From NCBI GenBank assembly GCA_004794655.1, contig SMMW01000039.1, forward strand, positions 310,001-374,000: a DNA stretch of 64,000 nt. Reading direction: 5' to 3'. This DNA is from Marisa cornuarietis (taxonomy: Eukaryota; Mollusca; Gastropoda; Architaenioglossa; Ampullariidae). This document shows, piece after piece, positions 20,096 through 55,116 of the stretch (position 1 is its first letter; every line of letters begins with the position of its first letter). A program made the translations under genes and the position numbers. The notes under the pieces were generated by a model, which had not been told where the DNA came from, searched no databases, and saw only the letters and a program-made list of their open reading frames with translations.

Positions 20096-22684
20096 TCATG
20101 TCTGTCTTCTCCACCAAGTAACTGCAAAGCACAAAGTAATGTTCAGAAATACATCAGATTCATTTTTTAATGCCATAAACCTGCAAATCTCTGTACACTG
20201 TAAGTGTATATAGATATACAGGTGTATTATCATAAAGGAGCTTTTTGTGGAGATTTTGTATGAGAAGCTAACAGCTCGGCTTTATGCAAACATCCATCGT
20301 TTGTGGATCTATGCTCTGTTGTAATTAGTGTTTATATTAAGACTTCCAAAACATATAAAACCTCAAATCAAGTGTTCAAACTTTCTCTTCCTTTCCTTTA
20401 CTATTAGTCTTTCTCTTATACTATATAATGCTGTTGTTGTGTCTATATTTGTTGATATGTTTTTATGTGCCATGTTTATTTTGATTTTACACTAGTGTAG
20501 TTTGCTTTGTTTTATTTTTTATAAAGTGGATTATACCTATTGTGAATTGGGTAAATGCTCTACAGAAAGCGACAGTACACAGTGCAACAAACTTTTTAAA
20601 AAATTTCATAACAGAAAGTATCTGGTGTTTCTGTATAATTAAAATGTTGATTACTCTGGTTAAATGGAATAATAGCTAGCATGTCTCATGTTCAAGTTAT
20701 GAAACATCTTCTTTAAGATGATTAACAGCTCAGACATGCCCTGATATGCTGTTGGTGGAAAATGACACTGGGATCTTGACTTCCTCCTGTCAGGAACACT
20801 ACTTTTCCTCTGTAAGAACCATCAAAAGTCCCCTATCATATTCCGACTCTACTTCCCTTTGTTATGGTCTTCAATGACTGCGATGTCTTGGTGGAAATGT
20901 TCCCCTTGTTCTTCCCTGATATCACTTAGGGTAAAAGAAATCTGTATGTGAATGACATTTTCAGCGACATCGTTGCCATCAAATCTTTATATCATCAGAT
21001 TTCTTTTTGCCAAGAAACCCATGACAGCTGCTCTGAAGGAGAGCCATGCTTCCAGTTCCAAATTAGCTTTATTTTAAATAGGGGATCTCTCAGGACATCT
21101 CTGATTTGTAGACCATTAAAAACTCGATGAATCAATGAAAAGCCTCCACTCTGCACCATCATGACTGTAGCCAAGTTCAATTATAAGACTGTCGATGTCT
21201 ATATAATAACAGAAACAGTCATTTGTGCCATATAATTTTGCTAGAGTTTCACTACATTTTCTGTAAATGCTTTGTACCTATTCCCAAGAGATTCGCCTCA
21301 TTTGTATGAGAAGCTAACAGCTCGGCTTTATCCTTTGTCTAGTTTAGATCATGGACCAAATCACTGAGGTCTGATTGATTGATTGATTGATTAAATGAGG
21401 CTGATCATGATCAATTTCACAGTATTCTTCATTATCATCAACAGACGACTCTGATTGAGAATCTACATTGCTTTCTTTGACTTCATCAAGCAGATTAGGA
21501 ATAGTTAATATGGAGTCATGAGGCACAGGTTTTATTGAAGAAGGTATATCTGGATACAGAATTTTATCTTTCTGTTTACGGGAGAAACCTTTAGTATTTG
21601 TCAAGCAGAAATAACAGTAAGTATTGTGGTCTCTTTGTTCTCGCCATAGTATTGGAAAGACGAATGGCATTCTACTTTCAAGCAGTGTGTGAGATGAGTG
21701 TTACTTGACAAAAAGATGCCCACTTCTTATCTTGGTCACCAAGCTTCATTCCAAAATACTTGTGATAGGCACACTTTACCTAGGATGTTATTATCCTCGG
21801 CTATGTCTTTGTTGCTCAGACATCCATGGTGCTCAGCCATATTGTTATCAAATTTTCAAAATTAGTCTCAGTCTAACTATTGATCTGCAAAAATGCAATT
21901 CATTAGTTACAAGTTGCTGGTGTATGCCAAGGACGAGCACTTTTTATAGTGTTCGTTCAGCGCATGTTGTGTAATAGTTGCACGTTGTCAAGAGTGCTAT
22001 TTGACATTGAGCAATGCACTCAGACATTGAGTAATTATGAAATATTGCACAATCACTTCTGTTATTCTTTTCATTAAGCAAGGTTAATGGCAAGACTACT
22101 GGATAGGCCTAGTTCCTAAAAATAAAGTACAACAGCGATTGTATTCAAATTTCAATTACATTATTCCCCATAACTCAAAAACCTTATGTCGCAGAAAAAA
22201 AGGCTATCATATTTGAATTCAACATACTAAAGTTATTATAAGCCACCTATCTGCTTATCGGTTATAAAAATTGTGTTTCACTGTGTAATCATCCCACTTC
22301 TTCAAAAAAGCAGTTTACAAGACATTAAGGCCAAACAGTCTCATAATAAAGTACTTCTTTAGACTTTGTCAAATATCTGCTCACCTGGTATCTTCATGGA
22401 ATGAACCGTTTCTGGCCTTTCTAAAAGTTCGGCTGATGTCTGATACAGAGTCTTGGTTGCTGCACTGTCACAATTCCTTGAAAACAACAGAAAACAACTG
22501 CTCCATAGTCTTTTTTCTCATCATGATTGTGTGAAAATCCCATCCAAAACATCAAGGTCACATATGCAGCAAATTTAGTAAATCAAGCAGGGTCAGGCTC
22601 ACCACTTAAACATGTTAATGACAAATTTCCTTTCAAACAACAGAAATAAAAAGAGCTTGCAGCAGCCACTGCCTGAAATGTGTG

Positions 22685-22715
<31 letters not shown>

Positions 22716-25700
22716 ATGCATGGTCAAGAAATGCCCTAAATATTTACTGATGTACTCACATGCTTGTTACTTAAAGTTCACTATAAGCAACACGGCTCCC
22801 ACTGTGTGTACAAAGAAAAGTCAAGAAATGTAGATACTGAACCACCTATTCTCATACATTCCCAACCCCAGCCACAAAATATGAAGGCTGTCAACTCACT
22901 GAATATATAGTTCTTCAGTGGACCAGATCTCGTAGACAGAAAATGTGTTTGTTGCTCTAAGGTCTCGAACACTGATGCTAAAAGAAACTGTATATTAGCG
23001 TCTTTATATTAACCGAGGAGAATTCTGTAGGCAACTGGATGAAAATTAAATCAGCCCATCTTTTCTTATGTTTGCATAATGGCTTGATAATCACAAACTC
23101 TGAAAGGCACAGTTTTCCAGACTAGATGTCTTTTAATAATCCTTTTATTAAAATCATCATGTTCATTGTCAGGGTCCTAATTGAGTGATGTATCCCAGCC
23201 AAATCCAGCCTTTTCGAGTTTTACGAAAAAACAATAAATAAAACTTTGTAAAAAAAAACAACAAAAGAATATATAATGTTAACAAATAGAAATATATATG
23301 TGTTCTTATTCATTTGTATATGTTCATAAGGTGAAATGGCTAACTCCTGTAAACCAGTCCTGTCACACAAACATGTCATACATTCTCTCTCGCTCTCTCT
23401 CTTGCATACACACAGTCATTACTCAGTATAAACACCATATAACCTTAACAAATATTTAGGTCAGGCAAACAATTCTTTGCAAGGAGCTAGGCACAAGACA
23501 ATTTTCATTTAATTAAATGATCTGAAAGATCTAAAGAATTAAAAAGTACTGTGATAAGTACAAGTTTAAATCTGAATATTTGCATCATACTTCAAACAAC
23601 CACTGAATCCTTGAGTCACGTCCACATAACTCCGAAGCTGTGCACGGAATTCCTCTATTTTGTTTTCCTTGGAAACAAACTCTCTCTGTACCAGCAGCAA
23701 CTGTTAAACACCATTAATATGACCTTTTTCAATCATGCCATTCTCTGCTTAAAATTACCAACTAGAAAAACACTTCACTTGCCTAATTCTTTATCACTAA
23801 CTTCAAAATTTTTCATCTATAAAATATACTGAAACTTTCAAAAACTGAAGAACCTTAATATGGATGTTCATTTGTTCAAAACCAGAAGTATTATCCACAC
23901 AGAAAGATGTCAATATTTTTAAGTCGATCTTGACAGACAGTGTATTAATAGGCTTAGTGCCAATGTATGCTCAGGAAGTACAGGCAAAAAATACAAACTG
24001 AAAGAACTGAACATGCACTTGTCAAGTTACCATTAGCAATAGAATGCAACTTATTATTCAGCAGGTTATGGAAATAAATACAGTCAACATTGCTTCACGA
24101 CTTGGTCAACATAAAGTAATTTTTAAGTGGGTTAATAAAAAATGCTTACTGTTGTATCCTCCCCTGGAATTACTTCTTCATCTCTGAATCCATCAAAGTT
24201 AATCTGTGCAGACAGACAAGAAAGAATTTTACCAATTTTACCATTAATAACTAGTAGTTGCTGGTTTTAAATGGATTTGTCTCCTCTTTTCTAATATGAT
24301 GTAATGACTTCAGTTACACTATAAATTTCTGTGACCAGTACAGACTCTTTGTGGTGTTGCTATGTGAACACACCTTTGCTTCCAGATGTTCAACGAGGCT
24401 GGCTAGTCTTTCCACCTGGGCACTCAATGCAGGGCTTATACCTATTGAAAACAAGTGGAAACACACACACAGAGGATTTATTATACATGATATGGAAATC
24501 ATGTGCCCATCCATAATCAAATTGGGAAAAATAATTTAATTGTTTTCAAAGATTGTTAGTGAATCTTATTGCACAATTGAAATTTTGAGTTGCAGTCCAA
24601 ATTATGGCAAAGGTGTTTTAGAAAGAAAAAAACAATTGTCACAATAACTTATATTGTAAATGACTTCCTGAAAGACCTTACAAGGTCAAGAAACCTTGTG
24701 AGATTCTACTAAATATAAACATATTCAAATAATAGGTAAAGAATACAATTCCTGTTTTAAACTGTCTGACAATACTCAACAAATGAAAGCAGTCACTTAG
24801 AAATAAATGAATGGGACTGCTATCTGGGAATATAAATCTGATGTGGACTGAAGGTCAGAACTTTAGCCCAAGGTAAACCCGCACAGATTCCTAGCAGTTG
24901 GTAGATATATAACTTATCCTCATGCCAGCCATAAATGTTACTGGCAACTGCTAGCTCAATATTTCTATAAGAGGCTAAAAACTTTAGCCAGAAATCAGTA
25001 ACAGACTTGTGTGGCATGGTCAGACACATTATAACAACTAGTTCTTGTCTCCTGGCTTAGCACAAACAGAGCACTTATGGCTGTTCATAACTCTCACTTG
25101 CTGTTACCTATTTATAAGAATTTTTTGTTACATTATATACAACTTGTTATAGAAGAACAGATTAAAACATTCAGGAAAACTACAAATGGATATGTTTTGT
25201 AGTGACTAAAATGTGTGTTATCTTTTCACCAAATCATGCAGACAGCAAAAAAAAAAAAAAAAGAAAAAGAAGACTTTTGCATGTAACACACAAAAAAGAA
25301 AATTACATGGCACAGAAATAATGTATTCATGTGCATTATGCACTTTATGTATATAGATTAATAAATACAGCTAAAACAATTATAATAATCACACATAGTC
25401 ACATAGTTGTTCAACTTTAAAGAGATAATGAGAAAATAAATTTTAATAGAAAAGAGACAAAAAGCAGACAAAAATGAAATGATGAAAAATATGAAAAACT
25501 TCTTTATAATCCAAAACCAACAAGAAAACTACTGTTCTCAGATAACATCATGACATGAATAATATTGTACCTTTCTCAACCAGTTCACTGACTGAAAATG
25601 AAGCAAGAGATTTAAAATGTCACATGATCTTCTGCATATAGATTATTTTTTTTTAAAGTAGACCTTAACAGGAGAGAAAGCCTTGTCAAACATTTATTGC

Positions 25701-28700
25701 TAAATCCATGGTGTGAAAGCCACATTAAATTTCTCTCCTGCAATCCTGTCCTCATTAAGTAAAATCCAAAACAGAGAGCTAGAAACAAACAAAGCAAAGA
25801 TTTAACATCTTGGATTAATGTGTAAAGTCACATACAGCTTTAAGCACTAAACTAATGGAAAGCATTCAGCATGACTTTTTTTAATGCATTGCTTTGCAAG
25901 ATCTGTACTACAAACAAATAACATGCATACGACAGGACCCAGAATGATTTAAACATGAATATCCAACATTCTTTCAAGAACACTGCTCAGCAGGTTTCAC
26001 ACAGAGACCAAGAAACAAATCATGATGTAGCAGTAACAGTAACATGAGCATTTATATCCCACACCTTTAAACCATAGGTCAGCAGATGATCAAGTTGCAC
26101 ATAGCAATACGCAACAGCAAGGTGAACATTAATCTCATACCTCTGAGCTACTGTTTGACAAGCTCTGTATAGCAGACAGACAATGTGCATTTCACTAGCA
26201 CTTGGGGTGAAGAAATGTGTTGTATGCAATGGAATTATATCTAAGCTGTTGTCAGATGTCACTGCACATCTTTATAACCCAATGCACTACATGAAAATAA
26301 TTCTTGTTTCCTGATAAAGGTGATAAATTTCTTCATTTTTTTTTCTTATGCTGCTGATAAACAGCTAACATATTACATTTGGCAGCTTAGATATATTTTC
26401 TAGCCTAGCACAGACAGCATAAAATCTCTATCATTTCTGCTCCTGTAATTTGTATGGTTTTTTAAAAAATAAAATACAATATACATAACATGCCCACAAC
26501 ATACAATTACACACCATCTGAACTTGCACTCTGGGAGCTGACTTGTCGCTTTGCTCGGCGGACAACTCGACCAGGAACTATGCTAGGTCCGTCCCCTTTT
26601 TTCAACAGATCTTCTGGCTTAAGAGGTGCAACACTTTCTCTAAAATGAAAATGCAAAGCAGCACATAAAACATTCCTATACACTGTCAATGTAGTGTAAA
26701 ATGTTTAATAATAATAAAATTAGTCAAATTTGTAAAGTTAATTCCCTATGTTGAGGTGATGTCAATGTACTGTGCATGAAAGACTACAAATGAGCTAGCA
26801 CATAACCTTACAACAAAGAAACAAACAATAAATGAATAGCACTACAGCAGACATGAAGATGAATGTGAGGAACTGAAAAGTGAGTGTTTGATGAATTATA
26901 AATAGTATTTCTAAAAGAGGTGGGCTTTGAGGCAGACTTGAAAGCTTGGAATATAGCAACACTTTGAAAAAAAAAGGTGGCAAAATGGTGAGGCCAAAGA
27001 AGCAAAAATGTGCTTTCATCTCATGCACAATGCAGTAGGGGAGATATGTACAGTTCAGTTTTCCTGTCAAGCAGAAATCAATGATTTCCATGCACTCACA
27101 GGTGCAAACAGGTGCATGATGATAATACACTTATTCAGAAGATACTTTTATTTACTGTAAATGAAAATGCATTATGTTCACAAAAGATTAAGGTATTCCT
27201 GTTTGGAGTCAAGCCTTTCTATTCATAATGATCAGAACAGTAGCAAAAATACCCCATCTCTACTCGAGCTTTATCATCCAGACTCTCAGAAGCAGCTTCC
27301 AGGGGTCGCTGGAAAGCAGACATTTGACTGATGATTTCTTGCAGCAGAAATCTTGTCACAAATTTTTTTCTATGATCAGCAGCATCATATGCCTGGGAAA
27401 AACAAAGCAAGACTGTATACTGGTGATCTATGACAAAATAAATGATCTGTAAAGTGTTAGGTAATTACTGGCTGCTCTTAAACCCTACTTTTAATGTGAC
27501 TATTTGTGGAAATGGCAGCAAACATGCATAACATTTAAACAGACCTCTTACATTCTGAACCACAAATGTAGACATTTGAAGTATGAGCCCAAGGAAAGTC
27601 ATTCACTATCTAATGCCAAATCTTTCCCATACCCTCAACAACCCTCCCCTATATACTGTTCCAGATTTTCAATTATTTCTCAAACTGATATTGTTTTCCT
27701 CCACAGTTTTACCAATGGTGTGTGGCAAAGAATGCTTAAAAACAAACCTTTGACGTGGAAAAAAGAACATCAGTAATGCTTTTGTTCAGATCTTCCAGCA
27801 TGCCAAAAACTTCTTTAAACTCGCCAAGGTGTTGTGAAAAGTAGGCACATAGCTCTCCTGTGTCAATGTTACTGGAAGTGTGAAAACAGGCAAGGCAGTG
27901 AGCTGACTATCACGAGTGACATCATTTGTAAAACATCAAGACACTTGAACCAGGCAATAGTAAAAACCACCAGGTTAACAAGCCAAACTCACAAAGATAA
28001 AATACACTCACCAGGATAAACACACCAAACTCACAAAGATAAAATACACTGATCAATCTAGAAGCAATATTGTTATTATTAAGAGACTGTCAGACTGTGG
28101 AAAAGGTTTGGTTTTAAGATAAGACAGCTGCTGAAAGAGTTGCAGATAACACCCAAAGGTAGGACAGTGTGCTACTCTGCACCAATTTCCTAATCTGCTT
28201 CTGTGTCTATATCAACATTTACAGGCTTATAACTATATTAATAGCCTAGTGTTGTAAACTTTCAGGTGGACAAAATTCAACCTAATTAAATCAAGTTTTA
28301 AGAATAAAAACAGCAAGATGTCTCTGTCAGTCTGGCTGCAGTTCAAGATGTCAAAAGTTATTATACATTTCAATCACAAGGTAATTTAAAAACAAGTTGG
28401 TTTTCAAAAAATTTCTAGCGATACAAAAACAAAAGAAAAAAAATCATGTTCTGATTTTAAAACTCACTGTGTGTTGTGAGTGTCTATTTCATTGAAAAGA
28501 GACTCCAGTTCTTCTTTTCCTACCACACCATCAGCAAAGTAGGAAACAAACTCTTCCCATGAGATAAACCCATCATCTGCAAAGTTAGTAGCTAAAGTAT
28601 GAACTGATGATTCACATACTAAATCCATACATACATGCAAACATATCACACCACACAAAAATACATTATAGAACATTCGTATAAACAGAACTCCAATGGT

Positions 28701-31700
28701 GATGATTCCGCCTGATCTGCCATTATTATAATAAGCCATCTCTAAGACGATGATGATAAGAGCTTTATAAATAATATCTTATTTGTAATCAGAGAGCAGA
28801 AATCATGAGAATTACAGGGCTTTGGGTTCAGATCTAGCTCCAAGATGCATAGCTTTTGACACCGGTTTATAGGCTGGAATAACTTGCCATGATGTAGCTT
28901 TAGCTTCTGACTCAGCATTAAGACAACAGTAGCAGTGGCAGTGAATATTTTTATGGCAGTATATACCTCAAACCAGACTGAAACTGCACGCACGCACATA
29001 CACCCACCTACAACCGCACATAAGGTGGAGGAAACTGGAATACCCTGAGAAAACTACTAACAGTCAGCCTTGTAAGCAGGTGTCACATCCAGAAAGAAGT
29101 ATGTGTAAGCCAAGATACAAACCCAAAACACTTGATTTTCAATGTTGTGGTGACATGTGTTTTAGACTCTGTGCTACCAGCCACCCCATCACAATCAGTT
29201 ATCGGTATCATTAAATATAATTATGTGAAAGGCTCTTATATTTTAAACCTTTTTAAAAGTAAAAAATTTATACATAATTTTCCCCTGCCCATCCACACAT
29301 ACATTTCTGTTCTGTAAAGCACTCTCTTCTTTTTAAAAATTGTTGAACATACCATTTTTATCAGCTCTTCTGAACACCTGTAATTTGGAAAGGAAAAAAA
29401 ACTGTCAAATGTTTGCTTTGAAGATTTTAAATATAAACAAAAAATTGTAAAAGACATTATGATGATGATGTCCATTTATAATGCTCAGGTATCCATGCAG
29501 AAGAATGCTTATTGCACAGCAAAAACAGAAGAGAAGAAAAAAAATAAAACAACAGGAGAGTAAAAAAAAAAAATAAAGACAGAAGTGGTGCTTGGTTGTT
29601 GAAGTCTGTCCTAAGTAATCAAATGAGTCTTCAGTCTTTTCCGAAACATGGTTGCTGAGGTGATGGTGTACAGTGACGATGGCAGAGCATTCCACAGCTT
29701 AGGTGCAGCATTTGTGAAGGCCCTGGCTCCAGTGCGCTTCTTGTTTGTGTCTTCCACTGCAGGGAGACAGAAGCATGACTGGGAGCCAGAGCGCAGGCAA
29801 CGTGACAGCTGGTAAGGAGGAACTACCTCTTGCAAATAGGAGCAGTTTTGAACATGCAGGACTGAGCATAGACTGAAGTAAAATCTGTTTTCAGTTTGAT
29901 CGCCTAACCAGCTTATAAGGGACTGCTCTACATTTTCATATTGTCACTGCTTGTGGATATTCATGGTGTCGGGTGGTTCTTTTTTTTTTTTCTTTTGCTG
30001 GATTAATTCTGCTTCCCTGCATTAGTCACACCTTCTGCTATAGATACTATTTTCTTTGCTACATTCTTCCCATCTTCCCCACCCCTCACTGCTTTAGATT
30101 CTGAATCTCTGTAAGTAAACAAGCATAGACTTGACCTTCTGAACTCATGTCTACAGTCCTACCTCCTGCTCCATTTATTTCCTTCATTGCCCTTGTGTTG
30201 ATGCAGCCTCTGTGAAAAGTAATCTATGTGTGAGCAGAAAAGTAGACAACTTCGTGTTTTGTAGAGCACTTTTGGTAGAGAAAAGGCCCTCTAGAAGTTA
30301 ACAATACATTATTATTATTACTAACAGCTGTGGAACTTTCAAAACAAAAGCATTCTTTTATTTTTGTAAGTGACATCACATCTCCATTTCTGTAAGTATC
30401 ATTAAGACTACAAAGAAAACAAACAATGCATACAAAGAGTGAAATACCCCTTTCACATTCACCACTTAGACTGAACCAGCTAATTTATACATGAAAGCTG
30501 TTTCTTAATTCACTTGAAAGTTGTTGATATTACTTGACTATGTTTTTTATATTGTCATAAGCATGTTCTGATAAATTCTGATGTAAGAATGTTTCAGTAC
30601 TTTACATGTCCCCATTTTATTCTTATTATTAACTACCTCCACTCACTGGCTGGTTTAGTTGTATGTTACTATACATAGAGATGGACTGTGCTACTTAAAT
30701 TTGTATTTTGCGAATAATAATGCCAATAAAGTCTTTCATGTATAATGATATAATTATTCTGAGAAATTTATTGATGATTATATTTAGGCTTAGGAAAACA
30801 TAGCTAAGGCAGAAAATACCACCAGACTATCACATCAATGTCAATTCATAAATTATTCTAATCATGCAAAAAATCAAAGTTGTAATAATGACAAAATATT
30901 GTAGCGAAACAAATGCACAAACTACAGTTTATAATTACATAAAAAATACTTTTTAACATTAAAAAAAAATCAATCGGTATTTGTAATTTCAGGCAAAACA
31001 TCAATTTTGCTTACAATAGTGAGATTTAATGCTGGCATAAAGATTTTAAAACAGAGGTTAAATATTATTGCACTATTATTCTGATCCTCATGCATCAGTT
31101 TAAATTATAATTAACATAACTTGATGAAAAATGCTGTCTAACATCTACAATGTACCAAATACTTCCAAAGAAAATTTGTTCAGCTAGCTTATGGATATAA
31201 CAAGGAACTGAAAAGAATAACTCTGAACGATAACCAATGCAGCGCACACCATTAACGTACAGCATAGCTACTATAATACTACTAGTATTTAGTACCTTTT
31301 CTTAAACAAACTAACGTCACTAGAAATTCTGAAAGAAAAGTGTTCATTAAAATATGTAACACAAAACAAGCGCGAATCCTATTTTTCACAGTTATAACTG
31401 GAACTCACTTCCAGCTTACATCAAACATGCACCAAATTTGAACATTTGAGGAGACATTCAAAAATTTATAGATCCATTCTACAGCTATGACGAAAAATAA
31501 AGGCTCAGACAGAAAATACCTAAAATACATGGAGAGTTTTAAAGGAGGAGACATCAAAATGAAGGCCTAGGCAATCAAACCAGTCCCTACTACTACTACT
31601 CTAACAAAGTAAACAAATAGTTAGTTAATTGTTGTTTTATGCCAAGTCAGCAACTAAGGCTATTTCATGGCAAAAGCAATGTACATGACTATTCAAATGT

Positions 31701-32349
31701 TGACATAAAGAAATTGTACCAGTATAGAGATTTCACTTTTCTTCGTTTTGTAAAATAAAAGTTTTTAAACACATAAGGTCTGTCATATCAGGTGAAACAT
31801 CTGAATGGACTTTACATATGCCATGATTGATTTGGAAGAGTGTTTGACAAAAAGGTCAGCAAGAGTCTGTGCTGTAAAATAGTTTTGACGGATTGTAGCT
31901 AGTTTTGAACAGGAGATGAGCAAATGTTCTATGGTTAGGGGGTCTTCACACCAAGGACAAAGTGGGGGGTTTTCTCCTGCAAGCAAAAATCGGTGAGTGA
32001 TAAATGAGTGTCCAGCTTTTAGTCTATTTATAACCACTTTTTCTCGTCGGTTTAGAAATTCTTTTGTTATACAGTCTGCTAGTTTTGGAAAAATAGCGTG
32101 AAGTTTGTTGTGCTTCATGGAGTCCCAATGAAGCTGCCAAAGTTGTGGTAAACAAATACGACTTAGGGCCTAATTTACTACCTAGCGCAAATTGCATAAA
32201 AGAATATAGTGGTCATATACCATCATAGTTATTTTTAACCTCAGGAACGATTGGAAATACATAAATTGAAAATACTTCTAAACAAAACGACTCACATCGA
32301 GAAAAATTTTCATTCCTTTCTCCTGTTCTGAAGTTTCCAGAGACGCCAT
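20096..32349 (-). CDS. NECAB: NECAB: N-terminal EF-hand calcium-binding protein (complete, 12 exons)
   Basis: Neuronal cytosolic Ca2+-binding adaptor. In vertebrates NECABs bind receptors and synaptotagmin. Exons (minus): 32296-32349, 29353-29377, 28468-28576, 27748-27871, 27253-27392, 26515-26639, 24374-24441, 24150-24203, 23591-23700, 22900-22977, 22385-22476, 20096-20121. All phases chain and the sum is 1005 nt (334 residues), near human NECAB1. The start MASLETSEQEKGMKIFLD leads into an EF-hand loop DKNDDGFISWEE (residues 24-35) with canonical ligands at 1, 3, 5 and 12. The family hallmark VSYFADGVVGKEELESLF follows, then a degenerate second hand ending GELCAYFSQHLGEF. The middle (KKFVTRFLLQEIISQM; ALSAQVERLASLVEHLEAK) is predicted helical. 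The ABM-like domain starts near residue 234 (LLLVQREFVSKENKIEEF), includes TFSVYEIWSTEELYIQ and ends MKIPVTWWRRQT. The paralogue number (1, 2 or 3) cannot be assigned. Confidence 0.93.
20255..21330. repeat. Pair of 30-bp direct repeats
   Basis: The sequence tttgtatgagaagctaacag (first 20 of 30 bases) occurs at 20255-20284 and 21301-21330, apparently identically. On the minus strand it can encode KAELLASHT, which fits the repetitive element lying between and beside the repeats, so this is probably an internal partial duplication. Confidence 0.8.
20700..21670 (-). pseudogene. Relic of the CYFC / EWRLFIDSS repetitive protein family
   Basis: Minus-strand frames read MPFVFPILWREQRDHNTYCY, FCLTNTKGFSRKQKDKI, YPDIPSSIKPVP, then a segment like ELGYSHDGAEWRLFIDSSSF. 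After that comes MGFLAKKKSDDI and finally GEHFHQDIAVIEDHNKG. This order is that of a highly repetitive uncharacterised gene family I recall from arthropods, cnidarians and molluscs, with a CYFC zinc-binding-like start and a FHQDI motif. Stops and missing blocks show it is dead. No mobility mechanism is known to me. Confidence 0.65.
22689..22714. repeat. (CT)n(CA)n microsatellite
   Basis: Compound dinucleotide run inside the NECAB intron between exons 10 and 11. Confidence 0.8.
24442..26514 (-). other. NECAB intron 6, no recognised element
   Basis: About 2 kb of AT-rich sequence, with a short A-rich run near 25247-25265. No protein-like frame or recognised repeat. Confidence 0.6.
28950..29182 (-). 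mobile_element. tRNA-like SINE, copy C
   Basis: The minus strand reads GTGGCTGGTAGCACAGAGTC (A-box-like), then ACATGTCACCACAACATTGA and GGGTTTGTATCTTGG (B-box-like). A body with GATGTGACACCTGCTTACA is also present in copy B. It lies in NECAB intron 2. Confidence 0.65.
29611..29835 (-). mobile_element. LINE RT C-terminal relic
   Basis: Minus-strand open frame: VVPPYQLSRCLRSGSQSCFC, then RTGARAFTNAAPKLWNALPS and KRLKTHLIT. AP.LWN.LP...F...LKTHL is the conserved end of CR1-like LINE proteins. Only this last piece remains. Confidence 0.78.
30200..30322 (+). mobile_element. Possible LINE 3' tail
   Basis: The sequence gtagagcacttttggtagag followed by aaaaggccctctagaag and an ATT repeat resembles the 3' UTR end of a CR1-like LINE. 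No coding part is attached. Confidence 0.4.
31625..31672 (-). mobile_element. Fragment of the tRNA-like SINE tail
   Basis: The sequence gccaagtcagcaactaaggc then tatttcatggc matches the tail of SINE copy B (gagccagcaactaaggctat). Only the 3' end is present. Confidence 0.5.
31783..32118 (-). mobile_element. LINE C-terminal zinc-motif relic
   Basis: A 111-residue minus-strand frame reads NRREKVVINRLKAGHSFITH, RFLLAGENPPLCPWCEDPLT and IEHLLISCSKL. The RL..GH....H.........C..C...LT.EHLL..C pattern is the C-terminal zinc-binding part of Jockey/R1-type LINEs. No upstream RT remains. It ends about 180 bp from the first NECAB exon. Confidence 0.78.
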
Positions 32350-32416
32350 TTCTATTTAGATCTCGTTACATACCAAAATTTCTCGCGAGACCACGTCCGT
32401 TGTCACAGAAAACAAC
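32350..32416. promoter_or_regulatory. 67-bp NECAB/MORN1 bidirectional promoter with TCTCGCGAGA
   Basis: The ATGs of NECAB (minus, 32349) and MORN1 (plus, 32417) are 67 bp apart. The gap contains the perfect palindrome TCTCGCGAGA at 32381-32390. This motif is known from TATA-less, often bidirectional, metazoan promoters and is bound by BANP in vertebrates. No TATA box is placed for either gene. Promoter function is inferred from the arrangement plus the motif. Confidence 0.75.

Positions 32417-55116
<22,700 letters not shown>

Larger units (their letters stand above)
20122..22384 (-). other. NECAB last intron with TE-gene relic
   Basis: Intron between the final two NECAB coding exons. It is mostly filled by a minus-strand relic of a repetitive protein-coding element (20700-21670) and by two copies of a 30-bp direct repeat that probably belongs to it. 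Confidence 0.7.
29378..32295 (-). other. NECAB intron 1, repeat-rich
   Basis: The largest NECAB intron, about 2.9 kb. Contains LINE C-terminal relics at 29611-29835 and 31783-32118, a LINE-like tail near 30200-30320 and a fragment of the tRNA-like SINE near 31625-31670. The rest is AT-rich without recognised content. Confidence 0.7.
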
